This document shows positions 1 to 10,045 of a stretch of DNA of 12,945 nucleotides, one piece after another (the stretch's first letter is position 1; the number at the start of each line of letters is the position of its first letter). The translations under genes and the position numbers were made by a program. The notes under the pieces are model-generated. The model worked only from the letters and a program-made list of their open reading frames with translations. It ran no database searches and was not told the origin of the DNA. This stretch comes from CBFGTA01 sp965651595. Lineage in GTDB: Bacteria > Actinomycetota > Actinomycetes > S36-B12 > UBA10799. The stretch covers positions 1 through 12,945 of the forward strand of contig CBFGTA010000062.1 of NCBI GenBank assembly GCA_965651595.1, read 5' to 3'.

Positions 1-192
1 CCTCGAGGACGTGGCGCCAAGAAGATTCAGGTCATCAAGGAAGTCCGCGGCCTGACGAGCTTGGGTCTGGGCGAGGCGAAAGAACTCGTGGAGAGTGCCC
101 CCAAGGCGGTCCTCGAGAAGGTCAACAAAGAGACGGCTGACAAGGCGAAAGAAGCTCTCGAGGGAGCTGGCGCCACCGTCAGCGTCAAGTAG
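1..192 (+). CDS. rplL: Ribosomal protein L7/L12, C-terminal part (5' end outside window)
   Basis: L7/L12 forms the ribosomal stalk that recruits the GTPase factors EF-G and EF-Tu, both encoded further on in this window. From base 16 frame 1 reads the conserved C-terminal domain: [24 protein letters not shown] and a GAGATVSVK end before TAG (190-192). The first five frame-1 codons read PRGRG, which does not fit the family. Bases 2-13 in the next frame read LEDV, and LEDV followed by GAKKIQ is what the family has there. This implies one missing G near base 13 or 14 (GTGGGC shortened to GTGGC). The gene is essential, so a sequencing or assembly error at the window edge is more likely than a real lesion. 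It is followed at once by the terminator-like hairpin at 200-241. Identity is secure; the reading of bases 1-15 is not. Confidence 0.95.
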   Translation, partial: PRGRGAKKIQVIKEVRGLTSLGLGEAKELVESAPKAVLEKVNKETADKAKEALEGAGATVSVK

Positions 193-199
193 ACCCCTA

Positions 200-248
200 C
201 CAAAGGTGGCTAGCCTCGCAGTTAGGGCTGGCCACCTTTGGCGTCTTT
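200..248 (+). terminator. Terminator or attenuator hairpin between rplL and rpoB
   Basis: Bases 200-215 pair with 226-241 in a 16-bp stem (arms CCAAAGGTGGCTAGCC and GGCTGGCCACCTTTGG, one T-G wobble at 211/230) around a 10-nt loop. It is followed by a pyrimidine-rich stretch with a short T run (244-250). It begins 8 bp after the rplL stop. In E. coli a partial terminator at the same place lets most transcripts end after rplL, so that stalk protein is made in excess over RNA polymerase. Position and shape suggest the same job here; the extent of read-through cannot be told from sequence. Confidence 0.8.
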
Positions 249-295
249 CCTGTCAAGTCCGCTGTCGGTCCGAGTCGGCTGACAAAAGGCGATAA

Positions 296-327
296 GTGGG
301 GGTGCCCCTTGGCAGAACCTCCCCCAC
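296..327. repeat. Inverted repeat straddling the rpoB -35 element
   Basis: GTGGGGG (296-302) is repeated in inverted form as CCCCCAC (321-327). Between them TGCC (303-306) and GGCA (311-314) form a second, inner inverted pair around CCTT. The -35 hexamer TTGGCA (309-314) lies at the centre and the right arm fills part of the promoter spacer. It could be an operator or a cruciform, or simply chance in GC-rich DNA. No specific regulator is implied. Confidence 0.4.
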
Positions 328-337
328 CTACTAAGAT
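309..337 (+). promoter_or_regulatory. Probable sigma-70 (SigA/HrdB) type promoter of rpoB-rpoC
   Basis: TTGGCA (309-314) and TAAGAT (332-337) are separated by exactly 17 bp, matching the vegetative consensus TTGACA-N17-TATAAT closely. Transcription should begin near base 344. It lies downstream of the rplL hairpin, so rpoBC could be transcribed independently of the ribosomal protein genes, as is reported for mycobacterial rpoB. The predicted start coincides with the base of the folded leader at 346-477, which supports the assignment. Confidence 0.6.
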
Positions 338-345
338 GTTGTTTT

Positions 346-477
346 GCGCTGCTTGGCTTACGCTGTTTCGTGGGCCTTCAGTTCGTCCAGAGGTTGATAT
401 GCGTTGTGACGGCGACGCATCGGAACGTGGGACGCTGAAGGTGAGACAGGTGAGATTGACACACTGTGAGCCAGCGC
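346..477 (+). promoter_or_regulatory. Highly structured 5' leader of the rpoB mRNA
   Basis: Hand pairing gives one long nested stem. The base is 346-350 with 473-477, then (after a 4-nt bulge) 355-361 with 466-472. Next come 363-369 with 443-449, then 375-388 with 430-441 (12 bp with a TT bulge at 382-383). The tip is 399-406 with 413-420 (8 bp with one G-U, loop TGACGG). Only a few wobble pairs are needed. No gene is supported in 193-516. Between this fold and the ribosome-binding site lies a 10-bp palindrome GTTCATGAAC (488-497). I do not recognise an established RNA family. It may be a regulatory leader controlling RNA polymerase synthesis, or a stability element. Function is inferred from position alone. 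Confidence 0.55.
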
Positions 478-502
478 GGGTGCCGTCGTTCATGAACCAG
501 TC

Positions 503-519
503 GGAAGGAACATTCGTTG
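503..519 (+). promoter_or_regulatory. Ribosome-binding site fixing the TTG start of rpoB
   Basis: GGAAGGA (503-509) lies 7 nt before TTG at 517-519. The next in-frame candidate, GTG at 526, would be 16 nt from this site, which is too far. A TTG start for rpoB is also used in mycobacteria. Confidence 0.8.
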
Positions 520-3500
520 GCCGCCGTGCGTACGTCTGCTCAACCTGCCCCGCCCATTGCTCCTCGCACCACTTTCGCCAAAATTCGCGAACCACTCGAA
601 GTGCCCGACCTCCTCGCCTTGCAGAAGGCGTCGTTTGAGGCACTGCTTGGCAGCGACGCGTGGAAGCAGCGGATTGCCGAAGCCCAGGAACGGGGGGAGC
701 GCGATATTCCCACCACGTCTGGTCTAGAAGAGGTATTCGGAGAGATCAGCCCGATCTCCGACATGTCTGAGACCATGTCGCTGTCGTTCCGCGACTATCG
801 GTTCGAACCACCCAAATACACCGTCGCCGAGTGTCAAGACAAGGACCTCACGTACTCGGCGCCCTTGTTCGTGACCGCAGAGTTCATGAATCTGGATACC
901 GGCGAGATCAAGTCGCAGACAGTGTTCATGGGCGACTTCCCGATGATGACCGATCAAGGGACATTCATCGTCAACGGCACCGAACGTGTGGTCGTCAGCC
1001 AACTGGTTCGTTCGCCTGGAGTGTACTTCGAAAGCATTGCCGACAAGGTGACCGACAAGGACACCTTCGTCGCCAAGATCATTCCTAGTCGGGGTGCTTG
1101 GCTGGAGTTCGAAGTTGACAAGAAAGACTTGGTTGCTGTCCGGGTTGACCGCAAGCGCAAGCAGCCGATCACTCTGTTCCTTCGCGCCCTAGGCTTGTCA
1201 AGTAGTGAGATCCTGGAGCGTTTTGGCCAGTACGAGTCAATCCGAGCCACGCTCGACAAGGAGTCAGAGAAGGAACGCGCCGCTCAGACCGAGGACGAGG
1301 CCCTCGTTGAGCTGTACAAGAAGCTACGCCCGGGTGAGCCGCCGACTGTCGACGCGGCACGCAATCAGATCAAGAACTACTACTTCAATCCCAAGCGATA
1401 CGACCTGGCTAAGGTGGGTCGGTACAAGGTCAACAAGAAGCTTGGCCGCGACGGCGAAGTCGACGCAACCACTCTGAGCCGCGAAGATATCGTCGCGACG
1501 ATCGAGTACTTGGTGCGTTTGCATGCTGGCGAGAACGTCATGGATTCGGCCCGCGGCGAGATCGTTCTCGAGGTCGACGATATCGACCACTTCGGCAACC
1601 GTCGTCTGCGTACCGTTGGCGAGCTCATTCAGAATCAGATCCGTACCGGGCTCGGTCGGATGGAGCGCGTGGTGCGCGAGCGGATGACCACTCAGGAGGT
1701 GGAGGCGATCACGCCTCAGACCCTCATCAACATTCGCCCGGTGGTAGCCGCGCTCAAAGAGTTCTTCGGGACCAGCCAGTTGTCGCAGTTCATGGATCAG
1801 ACGAACCCGATTGCTGGCCTGACCAACAAGCGGCGCCTCTCGGCCCTCGGCCCGGGCGGTCTATCCCGGGAACGTGCCGGATTCGAGGTGCGTGACGTCC
1901 ACCCGAGTCACTACGGCCGCATGTGTCCGATCGAAACTCCCGAAGGCCCTAACATCGGGCTGATCGGGAGCCTGTCAACGTTCGCGCGCGTCAACGCCTT
2001 CGGATTCGTTGAGACCCCCTACCGCAAGGTGGTCGACGGTCGGGTTACCGATTCCATCGAGTACCTCACCGCTGACGAAGAAGACCGCTTTGTTATCGCT
2101 CAGGCCAATGCGCCCATCGACGGTGACGGCACCTTCCTGGAAGACCGAGTGCTGGTTCGCCGAAAGGGCGGCGAAGTCGACTATGTGGCCGGCAACGACG
2201 TGCAGTACATGGACGTCTCCCCGCGCCAGATGGTCTCCGTCGCCACCGCGATGATCCCGTTCTTGGAGCACGACGACGCCAACCGGGCGCTCATGGGCTC
2301 CAACATGCAGCGCCAGGCCGTTCCCCTGGTGCGCTCGGACGCGCCTCTAGTCGGCACCGGCATGGAGTATCGCGCCGCGTACGACGCTGGCGACATGGTC
2401 ATTGCCGAACAAGGCGGCGTGGTGGCCGAGGTGTGCGCTGACTTCATCGAAATTAGTAACGATGACGGCACATCGCGCACCTACCGCATCCGCAAGTTCA
2501 GCCGTTCCAACCAGGGCACCAACTACAACCAACGTCCTCTGGTGCAGGAAGGGCAGCGCATCGAAGCGGGCACAGTCATCGCTGACGGACCGTGCACCGA
2601 TCTCGGTGACATGGCGCTCGGTCGCAACCTGCTCGTGGCGTTCATGTCGTGGGAAGGCCACAACTACGAAGATGCGATCATCCTCAGCCAGCGCCTCGTC
2701 CAAGACGATGTGCTGACCAGCATCCATATCGAAGAACACGAAGTTGATGCCCGCGACACGAAACTCGGTCCCGAAGAAATCACCCGCGACATTCCCAACG
2801 TCGCTGAGGAGGTTCTCAAAGATCTCGACGACCGCGGCATCATCCGCATCGGCGCTGAGGTGGTTCCGGGCGACATCTTGGTCGGGAAGGTCACCCCGAA
2901 GGGTGAGACGGAACTGACCCCCGAAGAACGACTGCTTCGCGCCATCTTCGGAGAGAAGTCCCGCGAAGTTCGTGACACCTCGTTGAAGGTTCCGCACGGC
3001 GAGGCAGGCGTGGTCATCGGGGTTCGTGAGTTTGATCGCGAAACCAACGACGAACTGCCCCCGGGTGTCAACCAGTTGGTGCGCGTCTACGTAGCCCAGA
3101 AGCGCAAGATCAGCGTTGGCGACAAGCTGGCTGGCCGCCACGGCAACAAGGGCGTCATCTCCAAGATCCTCCCGGTCGAGGACATGCCATTCCTGGAAGA
3201 CGGCACTCCGGTTGACGTGGTGCTCAACCCGCTCGGCGTTCCGGGTCGAATGAACATCGGCCAGATTTTGGAGACTCACCTCGGGTGGGTCGCGAGTCGC
3301 GGTTGGGAAGTCGAGGGCAACCCCGAGTGGGCCGAAAGGCTCCCGGACCAAGCCCGTAGCGCAAGCCCGGGAACGCGGGTGGCCACACCGGTGTTCGATG
3401 GAGCTCGCGAAGAAGAAATCATCGGCTTGCTGTCGAGCACGACGCCGACCGACGATGGGCAGCGGCTCGTGGGTGTCGACGGCAAGGCACGGCTGCTCGA

Positions 3501-3996
3501 CGGGCGTTCGGGTGAACCATTCCCGAGCCCGGTGTCAGTGGGCTATCTGTATATCTTGAAGCTGCACCACCTCGTTGACGACAAGATTCACGCTCGTTCC
3601 ACGGGCCCGTACTCCATGATCACTCAGCAGCCGCTTGGCGGTAAGGCTCAGTTCGGCGGCCAGCGCTTCGGTGAGATGGAGGTGTGGGCTCTGGAGGCCT
3701 ACGGCGCCGCCTACGCCCTCCAGGAACTTCTCACCATCAAGTCCGACGATGTCCTAGGCCGAGTGAAGGTCTACGAGGCGATCGTCAAGGGCGAGAATAT
3801 TCCCGAGCCGGGCATCCCTGAGTCGTTCAAAGTGCTCATCAAGGAAATGCAGTCCCTGTGTCTGAACGTGGAGGTACTGGCCGAAGACGGCCAAGCCATA
3901 CACATGCGCGATTCCGCTGACGAGGTCTTCCGTACGGCCGAGGAACTCGGAATCGATTTGTCCCGTCATGAGCCCAGCAGTGTTGAGGAGGTCTAA
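517..3996 (+). CDS. rpoB: DNA-directed RNA polymerase, beta subunit
   Basis: This is the second largest subunit of RNA polymerase. With beta' it forms the active-site cleft and binds rifamycins. The 1159-residue length is usual for actinobacteria. Landmarks: [11 protein letters not shown] near the N-terminus; [11 protein letters not shown] (about 160-172); the rifampicin cluster starting [11 protein letters not shown] (418-428); [19 protein letters not shown]; the active-site acidic pair E718-D719 in [10 protein letters not shown]; the basic [12 protein letters not shown] motif (about 868-879); and the C-terminal [22 protein letters not shown] anchor region contacting beta'. Within the cluster D427 and S442 (E. 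coli D516, S531) are the sensitive residues, but residue 437 is Asn where E. coli has His526. T429, I432 and A433 also differ from the usual N, L and S. The start is TTG at 517 on a good ribosome-binding site. The stop is 3 bp before rpoC, so the two are co-transcribed and probably translationally coupled. Confidence 0.99.
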   Translation: MAAVRTSAQPAPPIAPRTTFAKIREPLEVPDLLALQKASFEALLGSDAWKQRIAEAQERGERDIPTTSGLEEVFGEISPISDMSETMSLSFRDYRFEPPKYTVAECQDKDLTYSAPLFVTAEFMNLDTGEIKSQTVFMGDFPMMTDQGTFIVNGTERVVVSQLVRSPGVYFESIADKVTDKDTFVAKIIPSRGAWLEFEVDKKDLVAVRVDRKRKQPITLFLRALGLSSSEILERFGQYESIRATLDKESEKERAAQTEDEALVELYKKLRPGEPPTVDAARNQIKNYYFNPKRYDLAKVGRYKVNKKLGRDGEVDATTLSREDIVATIEYLVRLHAGENVMDSARGEIVLEVDDIDHFGNRRLRTVGELIQNQIRTGLGRMERVVRERMTTQEVEAITPQTLINIRPVVAALKEFFGTSQLSQFMDQTNPIAGLTNKRRLSALGPGGLSRERAGFEVRDVHPSHYGRMCPIETPEGPNIGLIGSLSTFARVNAFGFVETPYRKVVDGRVTDSIEYLTADEEDRFVIAQANAPIDGDGTFLEDRVLVRRKGGEVDYVAGNDVQYMDVSPRQMVSVATAMIPFLEHDDANRALMGSNMQRQAVPLVRSDAPLVGTGMEYRAAYDAGDMVIAEQGGVVAEVCADFIEISNDDGTSRTYRIRKFSRSNQGTNYNQRPLVQEGQRIEAGTVIADGPCTDLGDMALGRNLLVAFMSWEGHNYEDAIILSQRLVQDDVLTSIHIEEHEVDARDTKLGPEEITRDIPNVAEEVLKDLDDRGIIRIGAEVVPGDILVGKVTPKGETELTPEERLLRAIFGEKSREVRDTSLKVPHGEAGVVIGVREFDRETNDELPPGVNQLVRVYVAQKRKISVGDKLAGRHGNKGVISKILPVEDMPFLEDGTPVDVVLNPLGVPGRMNIGQILETHLGWVASRGWEVEGNPEWAERLPDQARSASPGTRVATPVFDGAREEEIIGLLSSTTPTDDGQRLVGVDGKARLLDGRSGEPFPSPVSVGYLYILKLHHLVDDKIHARSTGPYSMITQQPLGGKAQFGGQRFGEMEVWALEAYGAAYALQELLTIKSDDVLGRVKVYEAIVKGENIPEPGIPESFKVLIKEMQSLCLNVEVLAEDGQAIHMRDSADEVFRTAEELGIDLSRHEPSSVEEV

Positions 3997-3999
3997 GAG

Positions 4000-7890
<3,891 letters not shown>

Positions 7891-7911
7891 TAGTGGCCTG
7901 GCCGTTATTCG

Positions 7912-8739
7912 ATGGCATCACCAACGGATAATGGTCACGTGAACGAACCACATGAATCAGAGGGTGGACCGACGGAGAATCCCGTCGGTCCACCCTCTGA
8001 GCACTTGCCAGCCCCGAATACTGCATCCTCTAGCTCAACCGAGGATGTCGTACGTTCTCTCGACCCGTCCGTCGTCGAGTCGGCGTCAGAGTTCGCCCCC
8101 GACCCTGGCAGCGGAGCGGCTCCTCCATCTCAGCCGCTCGGCTGGCCGACCGCCAAAGTTCAGGTGGTCGAGGGCCGGGACGAACTGCCCGGTGAAGCCT
8201 CACTGCCTGCCGGGGGAACGCCATCCCTGCCCGTTCCTGATGATTTTCCGCATTTCGGCCCGCCGCCGGTGCCGGGTCAGCCCACGGCCGCGAGCCCGTC
8301 GGTTCCTGGCCGCGCGGGGCCTCCGGAACCTGTGCTCGGTTTCTCGTCGTCGGCAAGCACAACGCCAGCCGCAGCGAACGCTCCGGCGCCGAGTCCATGG
8401 CAACGCGCCGACTCCGATCGGACCGATCTGCAGGGGTATCGCAACCCGCTTCCGGCCCCGCCAAGTGGGCCTAGTTCGATGGGCATTGCCGCGTTCGTCG
8501 TGTCGATCTTGTCGTGGATTGCGTGTCCGGTAGTACTAGCGGTTGTCGCGTTGGTGCTGGCTGCGGCCGACCGTCGTGCTAGTTCAGACCCGCGACAGGG
8601 CCGCGGTACCGCAGGCGCCGGTCTGGTTACCGCCGCTCGCATCATCGCCTGGGTCAATATTGCCTTCTACGCAGGCTTACTAGTCCTGTTGGTCTTCATC
8701 CTCATTCTGGCGACGATTGCCGGAGCAGCTACCAGCTAG
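7912..8739 (+). CDS. Proline-rich two-helix membrane protein, DUF4190-like; function unknown
   Basis: The predicted protein has 275 residues. About the first 185 are low-complexity and disordered-looking, rich in P, S, A, G, D and E. The C-terminal quarter has two hydrophobic helices, about 190-218 (starting SSMGIAAFVVSIL) and 244-272, joined by a basic, glycine-rich linker (ADRRASSDPRQGRGTAGAG). This is the pattern of the DUF4190 family, small actinobacterial membrane proteins of unknown role, often with a proline-rich cytoplasmic tail. There is no signal peptide or catalytic motif. The ATG at 7912, 21 bp after rpoC, has no visible Shine-Dalgarno sequence. GTG 7939 and TTG 8005 are in-frame alternatives with no better one. 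A 19-bp perfect hairpin lies within codons 16-30 of the long form, so the gene may start later or be expressed only by read-through from rpoC. The family call is from memory of its pattern, not from a search. Confidence 0.75.
   Translation: MASPTDNGHVNEPHESEGGPTENPVGPPSEHLPAPNTASSSSTEDVVRSLDPSVVESASEFAPDPGSGAAPPSQPLGWPTAKVQVVEGRDELPGEASLPAGGTPSLPVPDDFPHFGPPPVPGQPTAASPSVPGRAGPPEPVLGFSSSASTTPAAANAPAPSPWQRADSDRTDLQGYRNPLPAPPSGPSSMGIAAFVVSILSWIACPVVLAVVALVLAAADRRASSDPRQGRGTAGAGLVTAARIIAWVNIAFYAGLLVLLVFILILATIAGAATS
7957..8000 (+). terminator. Perfect 19-bp hairpin after rpoC, inside the next ORF
   Basis: Bases 7957-7975 and 7982-8000 are exact reverse complements (19 bp, no mismatch) around the 6-nt loop AGAATC. 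It lies 67 bp after the rpoC stop and is the strongest inverted repeat I found in the window. There is no T run after it, but many high-GC actinobacterial terminators lack one. It most likely ends or attenuates rpoBC transcription, or protects the 3' end of that mRNA. It also encodes residues 16-30 of the following ORF if that starts at 7912. Confidence 0.7.
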
Positions 8740-8820
8740 TCGCGCGTGCCATCCCGGCAGGGACAAGTGAGCCAGTCCGTTAGCTGCATCACAAGCGGAG
8801 GGAAATTGGCCGACCACCCT

Positions 8821-8849
8821 TTGACCGCTCCCACCGCATCAGGTACTGT
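8821..8849 (+). promoter_or_regulatory. Sigma-70 (SigA/HrdB) type promoter of the rpsL-rpsG-fusA operon
   Basis: TTGACC (8821-8826) and TACTGT (8844-8849) are spaced by exactly 17 bp. This is close to consensus and typical of strong actinobacterial vegetative promoters, as expected for a str operon. Transcription should start near base 8856, giving a leader of about 305 nt before rpsL. In the 81 bp between the end of the previous gene (8739) and this promoter I see only a weak 4-bp hairpin (8747-8759), and no convincing terminator. Confidence 0.8.
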
Positions 8850-8855
8850 TGTAGA

Positions 8856-9161
8856 CCGTGCCTAGGGCCACCCTGGGTGCCGGTTCTGATCAAGGGCCAT
8901 CCGGGAAGATTTGACTCTTACCGGATGCGGATCCCGTCGCCCGGGCACATGGGCGTCGCGGATCGTTAGCTCATCGGCAGGACACCGCGATTGATCCACT
9001 ATCGAGCAGCCTGCTGCCTGAAGTGCCCCGCGTCCAGGCGACACGCCCGAGCGCGGGGGTCGTAAGAGTGGCAAACAGCAACACTGCCAGCACCGCTGGC
9101 AGACCAGCCAGAAGCGAGCCGTAAGTGGCTCGCACCCACCACGTCAGTAACGGAGTCTTGA
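8856..9161 (+). promoter_or_regulatory. Long structured 5' leader of rpsL mRNA with at least five stem-loops
   Basis: Apart from a possible 18-codon upstream ORF, 8740-9161 holds no supportable gene. Hand pairing finds successive non-overlapping stem-loops. A: 8898-8904 with 8921-8927 plus inner 8906-8909 with 8916-8919. B: 8930-8942 with 8951-8964 (12 bp, one T-T mismatch, one bulged C). C: 9026-9032 with 9052-9058 plus inner 9037-9040 with 9044-9047, GC-rich. D: CTGCCAG 9084-9090 with 9096-9102. E: GCGAGCC 9114-9120 with 9127-9133. E ends 18 nt before the rpsL GGAG (9152-9155). In E. coli S7 represses this operon by binding the rpsL-rpsG spacer, but here that spacer is only 5 nt. Any such control might act in this leader instead; that is conjecture. 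Confidence 0.5.
8858..8914 (+). CDS. Possible 18-codon leaderless upstream ORF in the rpsL leader
   Basis: GTG at 8858 falls 9 nt after the -10 element, within or just beyond the usual window for the transcription start. The RNA could therefore begin at or next to a start codon, and leaderless GTG starts are common in actinobacteria. The frame reads VPRATLGAGSDQGPSGKI and stops at TGA 8912-8914. That stop falls in the apical loop of the stem-loop 8898-8927, a layout reminiscent of a leader peptide. With 18 codons, chance is a serious alternative. Confidence 0.2.
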   Translation: MPRATLGAGSDQGPSGKI

Positions 9162-9536
9162 GTGCCAACGATCCAGCAGCTCGTCCGTAAGGGCCGGCAG
9201 GACAAGATCGCCAAGAACAAGACCCCCGCGCTTAAGGGAAGCCCACAGCGCCGAGGGGTTTGTACCCGCGTCTACACGACGACCCCGAAGAAGCCAAACT
9301 CGGCTCTGCGCAAGGTCGCTCGTGTTCGACTCAGTAGCGGGATCGAAGTCACCGCCTATATTCCCGGCGTGGGGCACAACCTGCAGGAACACTCGATCGT
9401 GCTCGTTCGCGGCGGCCGAGTCAAGGACTTGCCGGGCGTTCGTTACAAGGTCGTGCGCGGGTCTCTTGACACTCAGGGTGTCAAGAATCGCAAACAGGCT
9501 CGCAGCCGTTATGGCGCCAAGAGGGAGAAGGGTTAG
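9162..9536 (+). CDS. rpsL: 30S ribosomal protein S12
   Basis: S12 sits at the decoding centre of the small subunit and affects accuracy and streptomycin binding. It is full length at 124 residues, starting [12 protein letters not shown] and ending RYGAKREKG. The two loops where streptomycin-resistance changes occur are of wild type: K43 in [12 protein letters not shown] and K88 in [13 protein letters not shown]. The start is GTG at 9162 with GGAG (9152-9155) 6 nt upstream. It is the first gene of the str operon, behind the promoter at 8821-8849 and its long leader. The stop is 5 nt before rpsG. Confidence 0.99.
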   Translation: MPTIQQLVRKGRQDKIAKNKTPALKGSPQRRGVCTRVYTTTPKKPNSALRKVARVRLSSGIEVTAYIPGVGHNLQEHSIVLVRGGRVKDLPGVRYKVVRGSLDTQGVKNRKQARSRYGAKREKG

Positions 9537-9541
9537 TCCGC

Positions 9542-10012
9542 ATGCCACGCAAAGGACCGGCGCCAAAGCGTCCAATCATCGTTGATCCCGTCTACGCCAG
9601 CCCCTTGGTTTCGCAACTCGTGAACAAGGTGCTCCTCGACGGCAAGAAGTCCACTGCCGAATCCATTGTCTACGGTGCCCTCGAAGGGTGTCGGGAGAAG
9701 ACTGGTACCGATCCGGTCGCCACGCTGAAGCGCGCGCTCGACAATGTGCGACCCGCCCTCGAGGTGCGCAGCCGGCGCGTCGGTGGCGCGACCTATCAGG
9801 TGCCCGTTGAGGTCAAGCCCGGTCGGAGCACCACGTTGGCACTGCGCTGGCTGGTCGGATACTCCCGCATTCGTCGGGAAAAGACTATGACCGAACGCTT
9901 GATGAACGAGATTCTCGACGCCAGCAATGGCCTCGGGGCGAGTGTCAAGAAGCGTGAAGACACCCACAAGATGGCTGAAGCCAATAAGGCCTTCGCCCAC
10001 TACCGCTGGTAA
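9542..10012 (+). CDS. rpsG: 30S ribosomal protein S7
   Basis: S7 nucleates assembly of the 30S head and lies near the E site. The 156-residue length is standard. It begins [11 protein letters not shown] and shows the family segments [45 protein letters not shown] and RWLVGYSR, ending [11 protein letters not shown] 9542 follows rpsL by only 5 nt. Its AAGGG (9528-9532) lies inside the end of rpsL, so the pair is probably translationally coupled. The tight spacing leaves no room for the S7-binding operator that E. coli has between these genes. Confidence 0.99.
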   Translation: MPRKGPAPKRPIIVDPVYASPLVSQLVNKVLLDGKKSTAESIVYGALEGCREKTGTDPVATLKRALDNVRPALEVRSRRVGGATYQVPVEVKPGRSTTLALRWLVGYSRIRREKTMTERLMNEILDASNGLGASVKKREDTHKMAEANKAFAHYRW

Positions 10013-10045
10013 ATCCACCCACCCCATCGTCCTCAGGAGATATAC

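Noticed and set aside
456..461. TTGACA hexamer upstream of rpoB taken as a -35 element
   Set aside because: No TANNNT-like hexamer lies 16-18 bp downstream, and TTGGCA-N17-TAAGAT at 309-337 is a far better promoter.
399..638. ATG-started frame in the rpoB leader with a weak AGAGG upstream
   Set aside because: It runs out of frame into rpoB, has no family resemblance, and its start lies in the tip stem of the leader fold. The rpoB start has much better support.
2347..3351. 334-codon open frame on the minus strand inside rpoB
   Set aside because: Lies wholly opposite conserved rpoB codons; the product has no recognisable family and is the usual antisense shadow of a high-GC gene.
8778..8975. 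Direct repeat CGTTAGCT(G)CATC at 8778-8790 and 8964-8975 flanking the rpsL promoter
   Set aside because: Only two copies, 12-13 bp with an indel, and no target-site or binding-site context; chance is adequate.
8953..9020. tRNA-like stretch (TTAGCTCATCGGCAGGACA resembles a D arm)
   Set aside because: The D stem does not pair (GCTC against GGAC) and there is no T-arm GGTTCGAATCC-type sequence, so no cloverleaf forms.
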